A DNA stretch of 64,000 nucleotides from Cyathus striatus (taxonomy: Eukaryota; Basidiomycota; Agaricomycetes; Agaricales; Nidulariaceae), in the NCBI GenBank assembly GCA_025738555.1, contig JAOVFP010000001.1, positions 4,464,001 through 4,528,000 of the forward strand, given 5' to 3'. Below the pieces are notes generated by a model that was not told where the DNA came from, searched no databases, and was given only the letters and a program-made list of their open reading frames with translations. A program made the translations under genes and the position numbers. Numbering within the stretch: position 1 is the first letter of the stretch; the number at the start of each line of letters is the position of its first letter. Positions 1 through 13,438 of the stretch are shown here, one piece after another.

Positions 1-1375
<1,375 letters not shown>

Positions 1376-2035
1376 GTGGAAACTAGACAAGTCTCGGGTA
1401 ATATCGTATATTCCTGAAATATCGTAGTTGACATGGATGGATGGATAGTTGATTGGTGGTTGGTTGGAATAAAGGAAGAAAATGTATGTACATATAGCAA
1501 CCGTATAATTTGAGGCGGTGTTTAATTCCAGGCGAGAGAGAGCCAAGCGAGAAGTATTTTGAGACGTGGATAGAAATGTGAATATCTGACGATGTTGACA
1601 ATACTTATTTTTAGGACTTGGGTGATTTGAAATAATGAGCCCGACAGGACCCTGGTGGGGAGGACCAGGATAGAGATAGGTAACAGATATTTCTCGTACG
1701 ATGTGAAAAGTTTGGGGGAAACGAAACTGAAACGGTGAGAAATGGCTGAGCAGTGGGGGGAAGTAAGAGGAACGGGAGATAGAAGGAGCGGGCAGAACGA
1801 GGAATGGGAGATGAGGCAAAGTGAAGGTCAGCGAAGGAGGTGAACACGATCACGACGCCAGAAGTAGCAAGAGTAGCTAGATCGAGATATTATGTATATA
1901 TTAAATATATAATAGTGTGTGACGCGTATTTCCCCAAGATTCCCACCTGGTATATCCATCCCTACAGCACTATATTAGCTGCTGAGATTCAGAACCAGCC
2001 GCTTCCCTTCCATCCCACCTCTCAGCCTACACACC
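1376..2035. other. Intergenic, no gene seen
   Basis: This stretch lies between the PFKFB stop and the start of the next plus-strand gene. It has several overlapping open stretches without family resemblance, which I read as chance. The last 100 bases are pyrimidine-rich just before the ATG at 2036, as expected of a fungal promoter and 5' leader. Confidence 0.5.
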
Positions 2036-2659
2036 ATGTCTTCCATCGCCTCCTTCGTCCGTCCTCTCGCCAGGACCACCCACCGCATTCGACCCTTGAC
2101 AATTGCTACTCGCCAATTTCATTCGCCCTTTGCCGTCCTTGGCGACTCGCCATTGACCGCACCTCCTTCTCCCACCTCCACCGTTTCTGCCCTCTACGAG
2201 AAACAGTACGACCACCCCAATGAACCCTTCGTGTCACACTCTGGAACCCGTACCTATGTCGTTTCTGAACCTGACGCGTCCACTAAGCACTATGAGGTTC
2301 CTTCTGGCGCATACCCCACATCAGCACCATACGTCAACTTCACTCCCACCGAAGCCCCAGATACAAAGGGTGCACAACACAGTTCTACCAGCTCTAGTGT
2401 CCTTGCACACCAATTCACAACACGTGCTGCACCACAAAACCGTGCAGGCGTTGGCGAGAGCTCAGCCGTCAGATACCGTTCGGCTCCCGGAGAGATGGGT
2501 GCCCGCGGTGGTGGATACGGCGGCCAAAGCCTAGCTGATCCGGCGGGTACTACACCAGGAGAAGGACAATTAGCAGATAGAAATCCTCCTCCCGATGGTG
2601 CTGCAGCTGAGGCGTTTTCCAAAGCTGGCGTTGACAATGCCTGGAAATTGAGAAGCTAA
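2036..2659 (+). CDS. Small mitochondrial-type protein of unknown function
   Basis: Single-exon 207-residue protein. The first 30 residues (MSSIASFVRPLARTTHRIRP and on to ATRQFHS) are rich in Arg, Ser and Thr with no acidic residue, which is typical of a matrix-targeting presequence. The middle has a segment YEKQYDHPNEPF then SGTRTYVVSEPD and VPSGAYPTSAPYVNF, which looks like a conserved core. The C-terminal half is Gly, Ala, Ser and Pro rich and ends NAWKLRS. I recognise the general look from other basidiomycete genomes but cannot assign a function. The intact frame, start context and codon use support a real gene. Confidence 0.75.
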   Translation: MSSIASFVRPLARTTHRIRPLTIATRQFHSPFAVLGDSPLTAPPSPTSTVSALYEKQYDHPNEPFVSHSGTRTYVVSEPDASTKHYEVPSGAYPTSAPYVNFTPTEAPDTKGAQHSSTSSSVLAHQFTTRAAPQNRAGVGESSAVRYRSAPGEMGARGGGYGGQSLADPAGTTPGEGQLADRNPPPDGAAAEAFSKAGVDNAWKLRS

Positions 2660-3707
2660 TGGAGTTAAGAAGGACTTGAGGCATTATGATTCTTGATGAA
2701 AGCAATTATTGAAGTCGACAGAGCATTGCCGGCGCAATGTTCATATATTTACCTTTCTTGTGGTTTTATACCGGCGATAACTTTACGAAAACCAATGTAC
2801 TATAGCTATTACTCCATGTTTGTAGATTTCTTTTAATTATCGCTGTATATCCTTTTCTTCATAATTCAGTTAATAATCCTGCAACGACGAAGCAACGACC
2901 ATATGAAACCATCAGGACGTTCAAGGGCTGAAATATCTGAGTCAGCTGCTCCGTGTCATTTGGTAAGGAGCTTCAATTATAGCACAACTAAGTTGTCCGC
3001 GGGGTTTGAACGGTTGAAGCTTCTAAATGATCATCCCAGCAGACCAGTGACAGAAGCTGGAAGAAATACTGTGCAGACCATGGACGAGAGAATCCAGGTA
3101 CCTGCCAGGCGGCGAATCGGAGCCTTCCGATGACAGATGGGAAGGAAAGGGTCGGGCCTGGATGGAGGGAACGAGTCTGGAAAGCATTCAAAGGAGGCGA
3201 TTTCCCTTGGAATATCGTGATTCTTGATTATCAGCAGAACAGAGCTATAGTTTCGAGTGCGAGGTCATGGAAGTTGAACGCAAGTCTCAAGATGCGGTAT
3301 CAATCGAATTACTGGAAGCACTTGTGCAACAAGACTAAATAAAGGACAACTCCAGGCTTCAAAGCTTCAAGCTCAAGTTACTTATATTGCAAGTTCGATA
3401 TCAATGTTCAATATATTCTGCTGAAATTGAATCCAAGACATATTTTACATATGAGTGCTGCCTTGATTCTTAAGCTCGAACTTGGATATATGAATAGTAA
3501 CCGTTGCAGCCGAGATTATGGATATCCCCGCGCCACATGACCTGTAACTTGAACAGTGCTAACCAAGTCCTGCTTAAAGCTTTACAGGTCACCAAACCAG
3601 CTATTCCTATCCTCATCATCTTAAATCCAGCATTCACCGCTTCAAGCTTCAAGCTTCAGTCGCTGGCTGTACCCTCTAATTTGTTTCTTCTCGTCCCCAC
3701 GCCTTGG
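2660..3707. other. Intergenic, no gene seen
   Basis: The 3' flank of the preceding gene is AT-rich. Around 3360-3375 and 3640-3660 there are short direct repeats of TTCAAGCT units. The open stretches at 2903-3133 and 3130-3342 have no conserved content. The promoter and leader of the sirtuin gene must lie at the right end. Confidence 0.45.
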
Positions 3708-5607
3708 ATGACTGCCTTCCTTCCTCTCAAGGCGTCGAACCCGCCCCCGCAAAATCCCTCTTACCTCGTTCAACCTCAAAATGTCCCTGCTCACTTGTCT
3801 AAAGCTATCCAGGCCATTGTGAAAGCAAAGCGCCTGGTTGTCGTCTGTGGTGCGTGCAGGCCTCATGTATCCCCCATATATTTCTCACCACTTTCTGTGC
3901 AGGCGCTGGAATATCCGTTCACGCTGGCATCCCAGACTTCAGGTCTGCAGAGGGCCTTTTTAAATCCCTCAAACGTGATTATCCTCGTGAATCAGTATCC
4001 TCTGGGAAGGATTTGTTTGATGCTTCTGTTTTTACTGTAAGTGTATTGTCATCTTATGCCGCCACTGGTGATACCTAAGATACTTTTCTTTATTATTCTT
4101 CCCCGATTGTGTCTCGAAACACCATGGCCTGTTTTTGATCGCATCGATAATACCCACAGTCTGAACAAACAACCTCTCTTTTCTGTCAAATGATAGCAAG
4201 ACTCTCCGAGCTTTCACACATTGCTCAGCCGACTCCCTTTCATCGTGTCCTTCGCGCCCTGGATGATCATGGCAAACTTCTAAGGGTGTATACTCAAAAC
4301 ATAGACGCAATCGAGGAGAAATGCGGCTTATCGTTCGGCGTGCCGGAATTCGAAGGAAAGCGTTACAGACCTCGTGGTAAAGGAAAATTGGCCGTGATAT
4401 CGGAGGTCATACCCAGCTCTCTGGTTTTCCCATGCTCTGACACTGAGAATCCTCGGCTTCCATCTCCACCAGCGGAAACTCCAAGATGTATCCCACTCCA
4501 TGGGACTTTGCAAAGTATGCACTGCCAGATTTGCAATCACTCTTGTCCTTTGCAAGATTATTCGTCCGCTCTTGCTGCAGGCCAACCGCCACAATGCCCT
4601 GAGTGCACATCTTTGGAGCAAACTAGACAGCTGGTTGGAAAGCGCCCAAGGGGATCGGAAAATTAAGGCCCAGCGTTGTACTGTACAATGAGGCTCATAA
4701 AGATGGAGAAGGTGTTGGGGAAGTAGTCAGGAAAGATCTTATTGGAACTTCAAAGGGGAAAGGTAGAAGCGGTGCTGATGTTCTCTTAGTGGTCGGTACT
4801 AGCCTGCAGGTTCCTGGCACGAAGAGGATGGTTCGTGAATTTGCGAAAGCAGTTCGATCTCGCGGGGTTGGTTCAACAAGCAAAGATGACCCTCAATCTT
4901 CCGGTCCTTCTTCTAGGGCCACATCCCCAGGCCCCTCATTAAGCGTAGATGAAGATGCGCCTATTAAAGCCGTTTATCTCAACCTTGATTTCCCTGTTCC
5001 GACACGCGAGTGGGAAGGCGTATTTGACGTATGGATACAGGGAGACGCTCAACAATTTGCTGAGTTATTACAGGAAGAACTTCAGCGAGATTCTGCAGCG
5101 AGAGCGCTGGCTGTCGAGAAAAAGCGCAAGCGCAAAGAAGAAATTGCTATTACGAATGAGATGGCCTTTCCCGAAAACTGCCCTGGCACCTCATCCAAGG
5201 CATCAAAGCGACCCAAGATGATCTTTCCCCCTTCACCTCCGAGGTCACCTTCTGCAGACGAACGGCCCCTCAGGACTAACATTGATTCTAGTGGTTCCAA
5301 GCTCATACTTCGAATCCCTCCTCTATCAAACCCCCGGCGATTGATCCCAGAAGTATGTATTACAACGTTACCCAGAAGCATTGCGACACCGGGCAAGAGT
5401 AAAGTAAAAGATCGCGTTCAATTACCTTTAACGCCAGACGAATCGCCTCTCAAACAAATTCTCAAGAGGAAAGGTGACCGCCAGTCGGTTCGAATCGCTT
5501 CTCGGACTACAAAGGCTCGTCATCGACCACCTAACCAGGAACAAGTAGATATTTTGCCTGACACGAGTTTGCTCAGCGTAACTTACGAATTACCATCAAC
5601 TGGATGA
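3708..5607 (+). CDS. Sir2-family NAD-dependent deacetylase, Hst3/Hst4 type, with apparent frame break
   Basis: Nuclear sirtuin; the Hst3/Hst4 branch removes acetyl groups from H3 lysine 56 after replication. Start MTAFLPLKASNPP; KRLVVVCGAGISVHAGIPDF (NAD-binding GAGIS and PDFR) is joined across an intron starting at 3848. A second intron follows ASVFT and re-enters at SEQTTSLF. Further along are YTQNIDAIEE, the catalytic histidine in CIPLHGTL, and zinc cysteines in HCQICNHS and QCPEC. The frame of GKRPRG ends at 4664-4666, while GIGKLRPSVVLYNE, VLLVVGTSLQVPGTKR and the rest read in another frame from 4651. One G appears to be missing at the G4 tract 4650-4653. The C-terminal 150 residues are basic, Ser/Pro-rich and probably disordered. 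No possible intron bridges the break. Confidence 0.88.
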
Positions 5608-5827
5608 TTTAGACGCATCTTCTGTGCTTATTTATCATGTTTATTGATATTATTATATATTCTTACATTGTAATATGTACACCCTAATGCATATATTATA
5701 ATTCCAATGAATTCCTAAAATCAAGCAGGATAGACTTGAATTAAGTTTCGAACGAAGGTGTATCAAATATTGAATCATTATCTGGATGTACATGTTAGAT
5801 ATGTACAGCTATGGAGCTGTGAAATAT

Positions 5828-8647
5828 TCAGAATTCACCTTTTCCATTGGCATAGATGTAATCTTTTTCCTTTTGCGCGACGTGTCTAATATGGCTGCAT
5901 AATCTATGCGCATCAACGGCCACCTTTGGATTGTGTCTGGCGCCTCCACGGATAGCGACAATAGCAACATCAAATCGAGAGGTGTGATTGCAAAGCATCA
6001 TCTGATAACCATTTTCAACAAAGGATTAATAACTTTAGAATTCTAGCACTTACATCAAACGGTGAAGTCGTGGTTCCTTCCTCGCGATACCCTTCGACGG
6101 ATACGCTCTCTAAGTTTTCTCTTCCAAACAGTAAGCCCATTAGTTCATTGGGGTATCCGTGATAATTGAAGTGAACCGGTCGATCGTTGGTAAACAATGT
6201 CTTGTAAGCTTCGTTATCAAGGGCATGGGGGTGTGAACCGGATCGACTGAGGATCATCAGGTCTGTCACATTTACAACACGTACACGCAAATCCGGAGCA
6301 ACCTTGCGAAGCAAGGCAGCTGCGGCAATAACTTCAAATGTTACTTCCACACCGATGCCAACAATTACATTATTCACGGAATTAGGATGTATTAAATGAG
6401 ATATATAGATAAACTTACACATCAGGATTGACTCCTTCGTCTACACTGGCGAATTTCCAAACAGAAGCTCCAGCAACGCAATGCTAATGACAACAGATTT
6501 AGTGCTAGCAGGGATACAGCTAACATCTGTAGTACCTGATCCGCCTCTTCTGGGCTTAACCACACGGGAGTAGGCTGTTTGCTACCAACCATCAGATTCA
6601 CGTAGTTTTTTTGCACGCAGACAGTGTGACACAGTTGATAGAAAGCAGTTGGCATCGGGAGGAAGGTAGACTCGAGCAAACTTCGGCTTCAAATTGAGAA
6701 CAGCGCCAATAAATGAGGGATTTTGATGAGAGAAACCGTTATGTTCTTGTCGTGCCCAGGTGGATGTTTCTATATAATTAAGGGAGCCACAGGGCTGTCG
6801 CCATGAAGTCTCATTCGCCATTTTAGTGAATTTACTGTACTGAACCATCATGGTGTGTATTATGACAAGAAAAGCTTCGTAGGAAGGGAAGAGGCCTGTA
6901 CGACCTGTTAAAGTATAACCTTGCAGCATTCCCTGGCATGTATGTTCAGAAAGGATTTCAATGACACGACCGCCACCACTACGCGAAGCAACATCCCACT
7001 GAAAATTTCGTCTGTTGTTTTCTAACACGGCGTCGAGTTTATTTGAGACGAGCTCATCAGGGGAGAATATGCGAAACGTCTTGGGATTCCTGCGAAACAT
7101 AAATATGACAATTCTACATCAATTATGAAAAGATGGACCTACTCGTTGATCACCGCTTTCAAAAAGTGGCCGACAGCTTTCATGCAACTTTCCTGAGAGC
7201 CCATTTCAAGGGACAGAGACATCCAATTAGGGATTATCAAGGGAGTGTAATTCTTGTAACTCTCTTTACGCTGCCCGAGCTTCTTTTCATTCTCTTCAGG
7301 AACAACCCGAAGAATATCCTCAACTGGAGCGCCGTCTCTTGTGAAAAGTTCAGCAGGTTTGTAGGAGCTGAGCCAATCTTGAAGTGCTGATAACTCTTCC
7401 TTCGAGGTTTTTGCAGCAGGAAGAGGAACCTGGTGCGAATGGAAGGAGCCCTCGATAAATTCTCCATGAATTTTCTTTGGACCAGAGAGCCCTTTAGGAG
7501 TACGAAGAATGAGGACAGGCCATCTGGGCTTAATGATGGGACTGCCAGAACGGGCCGCTTGCTGAATCTTTTTAATCTCGGAGAGAGCCCATTCCATGGA
7601 GGCGGCAAGGTCATTATCGAGGTTGGGAAGATCCGAGATAATGCGGACTTGATATCCGTACCCACTGAAATGGACCCATGAGTGGAACAATATTAAACAT
7701 GAACCGATACTACTCACGTAAAGAGAGCAATTAGTTCTTTATCGTCCATGACTCCGTAGATTGTTCGCTCGGAAATCTTGAATCCGTTTACATGAACAAT
7801 AGGAAGAACAGCACCAGATTCCGCGGGATCGATGTACTTGAATCCATGCCAAGCTGTCGCAGCAGGGCCAGTCTCAGCTTCCCCGTCACCGACTATGCAA
7901 GCGACTACCAGATCGGGATTGTCCATGACGGCGCCAAAGGACACACTAAGAGCATATCCCAGTTCACCGCCTTCATGAATTGCACCCGGAGTCTCTGCGT
8001 TTATATGGCTAGAGGAAGTCGGCCAGTCAGTTAGCGGAATCATAGAAAATGGAAAGTGGAAAGAAGTACCTTGGGAAACCTCCGGGTGCACTGAAGCGGG
8101 AAATTAGCCTTTTAAGGCCAACATAATCGCGCGCGTATTCAGGGGTGGGGGTACTCGGGGGGTCTTCGGGCCAAGGGCAAGAAAGGATTGCAGGTGCGCC
8201 ATGACCTGCAGTAAAGATTAGGTGATATGTTAATAAATGGCAGGAAACAAAACCATGCCCGGACCGACGACGTAGAGGACATCTTGGCCGGTCTTGCGAA
8301 TGATCCTGTTGAGATGGGAATATACCATAATTAAGCCAGGACAAGTGCCCCAGTGACCAAGAAGACGAGGCTTGATGTGCTCATGAGTTAGGCTATTCTG
8401 AAGGACGTTATCATTCAAGAAAATCATTGCTGAGGGCAGAGTGAGTGGATATGCGCAGAAATAAGCTCAGTCGGCGCAAACCTGCAGCAATGTAGTTAAC
8501 TGCTCTACGAAATAGCTGAATGGATTTGAGTTCTTCATCGGAGAGACAGCTGGTGGTGTCGAGCTGGACGGCATACTGAAGGATATTATCTGAAATAAGG
8601 GAAGGCTCGGGAGGAGGGCTGGGCTGGGAGATTTCCTGGCCAGGCAT
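5828..8647 (-). CDS. Phosphoketolase (xylulose-5-phosphate/fructose-6-phosphate), with apparent frame break
   Basis: Thiamine-diphosphate enzyme that splits xylulose 5-P (or fructose 6-P) with phosphate to acetyl-phosphate plus an aldose phosphate. The start is [13 protein letters not shown]. Visible family motifs in order are [35 protein letters not shown], the ThDP/Mg motif [58 protein letters not shown] text ([15 protein letters not shown]), [26 protein letters not shown] and GASVWKFAS. It ends [10 protein letters not shown]. Many short introns interrupt it. At T7 6606-6612 (A7 on the coding strand) the frame changes within [13 protein letters not shown]; one base fewer would keep the conserved text in one frame. 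The neighbour is a divergent acetate kinase, its usual pathway partner. Confidence 0.93.
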
Positions 8648-9135
8648 GGTGTAGGAGGTTGGTAGAAGAAATAAAGGGAGTGGATAACATATCTATGGGA
8701 AGGAGCAAGTTGTATGATATTGAGATTTGTTGAGAATTACCTGGGTGCTAAACTTAGAAACAGTGGAGCACATCCTGGTCAGACCCCTGCCACCGACCAC
8801 CGACTTGGCCGCCAACAATTGAAATCTCTTCACTTCCAATGTCGACCTCTCGCTTCAACATATCTTCTATACTTTATCAATGCATCTTAAAACGCTCTGG
8901 ACTTGTCTTACAGACGGCAGATATATCTAATTCTTGAGTGCAGCTGTGGTACGGGGTCGTCCTACTCGGACCTTCCAACTTGCAACTTCTGTGGAGTAGT
9001 TGACCGAATCAGTGAACTCACTCATGATGTAGTTGTCGCCAGCTTCTACTTGAAACTTATTACACCGATGATGCTATGCTGTACTTGCTTCTCCTTTCTA
9101 GTCTCACCTAGTCTACTTCACGCAAATCCATCCTC
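8648..9135. promoter_or_regulatory. Shared divergent promoter of phosphoketolase and acetate kinase
   Basis: A 488-bp interval lies between the two opposing start codons. It has no open frame of interest and must hold both promoters. The layout implies co-regulation of the two pathway enzymes. I could not name a specific binding site by eye. Confidence 0.55.
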
Positions 9136-10723
9136 ATGGGCAGTCAAGAACAAAACCTAGTACTATCCATTAATGCTGGCTCGTCCTCCCTGAAGATTTC
9201 TCTCTACGAAGCAGTTCATTCCTCTTCGGAACCCGTTACAACTTCTCTTGACATCCACCACATCATCCATTACTTCTCCTCCCGCACAGTTCTCGCTTAT
9301 ACCATCAGGAAAGGATGCAAATGTCATTAAGGATGATTCAGTAGATGTGATCCACGACCACAACTCTGCCTTTTCTCATTTTCTCCGCCAACTTGCTCAT
9401 GTAGCCTCCGTTAATAAAGAGCGTATCAAATATACATGTCACCGTGTCGTACACGGTGGGGATTATACTACCCCAGTCACTATTACACAGCACACGTATC
9501 ATCACATCAAAGAATTATCTGATTTGGCACCACTGTAGGTCACCTCACTTTTATTGTTGTTTTCAGACCGTCGTTTAATATTGCTGCTGAAATAGACACA
9601 ACGGTTCCGCACTCTCCGTGATTCAGGCTTCCATCGATGCTTTGCCTACATCAACATCTATAGCTTATTTCGACTCGGTGTTCCACAGCTCTATTCCACG
9701 ATACATAACTAGTTATGCCATTAACCAGAAGATCGCGACTGAGCGAGGGTTAAAGAAATACAGTTTTCACGGCCTAAGCTGTAAGCCCTCCTGTCCTACA
9801 TTGGAAATGACTCGCTTATGCGTATATAGATGCGTTTATCTTACGTTCAGTAGCTCAGCATCTTCGGAAGGTAAGGTCTCTCCGTCATGCTTATGCGGTA
9901 CGTTAATTTGTATCAGGCCCCGGAAAGTCTCAACCTAATAATGCTACATCTCGGTTCGGGTGCTTCAGCATGTGCCATCAAGAACGGAAAATCCTTCGAC
10001 ACTTCCATGGGGCTGACACCGCTGAACGGGCTTCCAGGGGCCACCCGCTTCGGCGCCATTGATCCTAGTCTTATCTTCCATTACACCAACAAGGCAGGAA
10101 GGATCACGCATGACCCTTCTATGGCGGCCAATATCCAAGTAACAGAAGTAGGCAAAGTAACGACACAATAAAGTTGAAGTTCTAACCTATTTTTAATAGG
10201 CTGAGGATATTCTAAATAAGAATTCCGGATGGAAAGCCATCACTGGTACTACAGACTTTGGCGTCGTTACTGCTAAGGCCGAATTGGAAAACCTCGGCGC
10301 CAACGTTACATCCTCCAATCCCTATCGTTTGGCCTTTGACTTGTTCCTGGACAGAATCCTGAACTTTATTGGTTCATATTATCTGAAATTGAATGGAGAA
10401 GTGGATGCACTAGTATTTGCAGGTGGCATCGGAGAAAAAGGAGTTAAACTAAGGAAGTTTATTGGAGAAAACGTTGCCTGTTTAGGGTTTCAAACCATCG
10501 ATGAAGGAAAGAACTGTGAAGTTGGAAAGGAGGTTGTGCAAACTATCTCCTTGCGTGGCCCTGAGAACGCTGATAGGGCAAAGCAGATACTTGTCTGCCA
10601 AACTGATGAGCAGGTACGATACTAACAACGCTTTCTATTATGATTTTAGTAATGACAGGATGTTTCTTTCAGCTTGAAATGGCGAGGGAGTGTGTACTTG
10701 ATAAGAATCTTTGGAACCATTAA
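9136..10723 (+). CDS. Acetate kinase, with uncertain join near the N-terminus
   Basis: Interconverts acetyl-phosphate plus ADP with acetate plus ATP; it uses the acetyl-P made by the neighbouring phosphoketolase. The start [20 protein letters not shown] has the ASKHA phosphate-binding motif. Then come [39 protein letters not shown] joined across an intron to [49 protein letters not shown], and FAGGIGEKG. The last exon reads [16 protein letters not shown]. Joins at introns starting about 9536, 9782, 9871, 10138 and 10615 keep frame. Between EPVTTSL and [15 protein letters not shown] the frame shifts by one near base 9250. Either one base is extra, or a 55-nt intron 9235-9289 removes that stretch. 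The rest is full length for the family. Confidence 0.92.
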
Positions 10724-11036
10724 TACTTAATGAGTAGTATATGATTGTAACTAAATATTAAACTGGCTTGGAATGAATGTCATGAATCATCAACGTCAAC
10801 GTTCAACGGTCACCTACCCACACCCTATATGATGTCTCAATCCTAGGAGAATAAGTGGATGAGTGAATTGTGAGTGAAAGTAAGTAGAATTCGAATTGCG
10901 AAGGTTTCGGAAAAGTTCCGGACCTGCACAATTTTTATTTTGACGGAATGAAATAGCCAAATATGGAAATAGAAACTCGATCTAATTTACTAGAGTTCTG
11001 CTTCGTATCCTCCATACCACATACAAAAGCAATACC
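10724..11036. other. Intergenic, no gene seen
   Basis: AT-rich interval between acetate kinase and NOC4, both on the plus strand. It should hold the acetate kinase 3' end and the NOC4 promoter. I see no clear motif. Confidence 0.4.
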
Positions 11037-13247
11037 ATGCCGGCTGCAATTCGCTCACTACCTCCTACCAAAAAGCGAAAACTACAGGAAAATTCAGATC
11101 GAACTCAAACCATAAAAAAGCTTGAAGAAGAGCTGACTACTGCAGTTAGCAACAATGCATCTCTAAATCCACTCGCCGACTTGCTGGAATTGGCGTTAAA
11201 CACCAAAGATGCCCAGGAAACTTTGAAAGGGATATATGCCCTGTACAGGATTTTCGTTGTCATCATTGCTAGCGATAAGCTGGGTCTTACAGGTGATGCC
11301 GCTGCTAAGGCTGTGAAAGTATGGTTATTGGAACGTCTAAACACTTTTGTGGAGTTTCTGGGAGGGCTATTAAAAGACGAAGAAAAGATCTTGCGAGTGA
11401 GTCTTTGCTCAGCGTTCGTCTAGTTTAACGCGTTAACAATGTCCATTCGCCTGGAAAAGATTTCAGCGCTTCAAATATTATTTTCATTACAAAAGCATTT
11501 GTCTACTTCCTACACAAAGGCATCGCCGCAGTCGTCAGAACCGCAATTTCATATTTCTCATTTTCGCAGGATAGTGTCGGCTCTGTTATTATGCCCGCCG
11601 TCGACAAGAGGGGGAATTAAACGACAGTCCAAAGACGACGGAATTATTGACACAGATGTTTTAAATCAATTTTATGAATCTTGGTTCAGTGTGCACGACG
11701 ATGTCCGGTGGTTTTTCTTGCGAGAATCAGCGTGAGTGTATTAAGCTGGTCAGTTTAAAATGCTGACTCTCCATATAGGATAATTCTGAACAAAAATGAA
11801 AAGAATCTTAACGCCGCCTTGAATGCACTCTCTGTCTTGGAACGGCTGACTATATTCCCTACAGAATCTTCTGAATTGGATACATGGTGGATATCTGAGC
11901 TGGGTGCTAAACCCCCGAAACCGAAGATGCTGGCGAAAGGAGAATCTGACTTAATGTCGGAAGACGGAGACGAACATAACGACGATAACGACGATGATGA
12001 TTGGAGGAAGTTCTTTGAAGACGAACCTGCTCCATCCGACAACAAAAAGGCGGCCTCAGTTCGACTGCACAAAATGACACTTCATCAATGTCTTCATTCA
12101 TTGTCGTCGCACAAAGCTGTGTTTACGAGAGCATGGTTAACGTTGCTTCAGCGATTGTCTATTCCGAACGACGTCGAGAGAGGCAAGATGGTTGCCATGA
12201 GAGTTCTCAATATAATGCATCGGAGTGTGCTACCTCATCTAACCAGAGCAGTGTTGGTAATGGATTGGGTAGGAAGATGCGTCGACTTCGGTAATGCTAC
12301 ACATATCATCCTCTGTGCCATTATATTTAAACACTTTTTTCCAGGTGGAAGCATTGGACTTTTAGCGTTAAACGCTTTGTTTGTGTTAATGAAGGAATAC
12401 AATCTGTACGTATTAGTAAAATACTACTTCGCTTTCTTCTGATTAATCAAACAAAGCGACTACCCTTCGTTCTATACTCGACTATATGCTTTCCTCAATC
12501 GCGATGTTCTACACCTCAAACATCGTTCTCGATTCTTTCGACTGACAGATTTGTTCCTGAGTTCTACGTATGTTTCAGAGTAATTCCATGTTTGCTCGAC
12601 TAACCGCACAGCTTAGGCATCTCCCTGCAACACTTCTTGCTTCTTTTATAAAGCGATTGTCTCGTCTGTCTTTGACCGCCCCCCGGCTGCCATCATAATG
12701 ATCATTCCTTTCACGTACAATATTTTGAAGCGCCATCCCGCACTCATGGTCATGATTCATCGCATTAATATTGATGATCTATCTAACGGTATGTTCCAGT
12801 CACTGTAGTCGTCATAGCTGTCTAATGGGTTGTAGATCCTTTCCTGCCGGGTGAAACTAACCCGGTTGCAACGAATGCTTTGAACAGCTCTTTGTGGGAG
12901 CTGGTTTCAAATTGTAATCATTATCACGCAAGTGTAGCAACATTATGCAAAATCTTCTCAGAGGCATTTACAAAGCCCGGATACCCAATGGAAGATTTCC
13001 TTGATCATACTTACACCACGGTAAGTTATGTACCGAAAGAAATGTACAGATATTAATGACTTTGCGCGGATAGCTTTTCGAAACGGAGGCGAAAAGGAAG
13101 ATAAAAAAAGAGCCACCGTTAGCCATCGACCTCGGACAAAACACAAATCTCTTCCCGCTGTCTGGGGACGAGAAGAAATATGGTGATGAAGTACAGGGGA
13201 CAGGATCTGCTGGAGATATTATCAGTGAACTTTGGACGTTCGCCTGA
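11037..13247 (+). CDS. NOC4: Nucleolar complex protein 4 (CBF/MAK21 family)
   Basis: Nucleolar factor of 40S ribosomal subunit assembly; in yeast Noc4 works with Nop14. The start MPAAIRSLPPTKKRKLQ is basic and nuclear-type. An alpha-helical N-terminal part follows, then an acidic stretch (DGDEHNDDNDDDDWRKFFED). The CBF domain begins with MTLHQCLHSLSSHKAVFTRA and continues through LSIPNDVERGKM, VLPHLTRAVLVMDWV, YPSFYTRLYAFLNRD and LASFIKRLSRLSLTAPPAA. It includes NILKRHPALMVMIHR and ends FPLSGDEKKYG then ELWTFA. Introns of about 45-60 nt join these blocks in frame. The first join (about 11396 to 11459) uses a purine-rich acceptor and is less certain. It converges with eIF2-alpha. Confidence 0.87.
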
Positions 13248-13438
13248 AATAGATAGCATTGTAATTTATATCATGTTCATGCAATGAACAAAGTAAAAGA
13301 GTACAAAGTACAGATGGTATGCATGCACGGACCACCGCTGACAATAATCGTGTCTCATTCGTGATCCTGTTATCCAGGTTCCAGCACATGATCCAGGAAA
13401 CAGAAGCTACGTGTTCATTACGATGATAAGATATTCGA

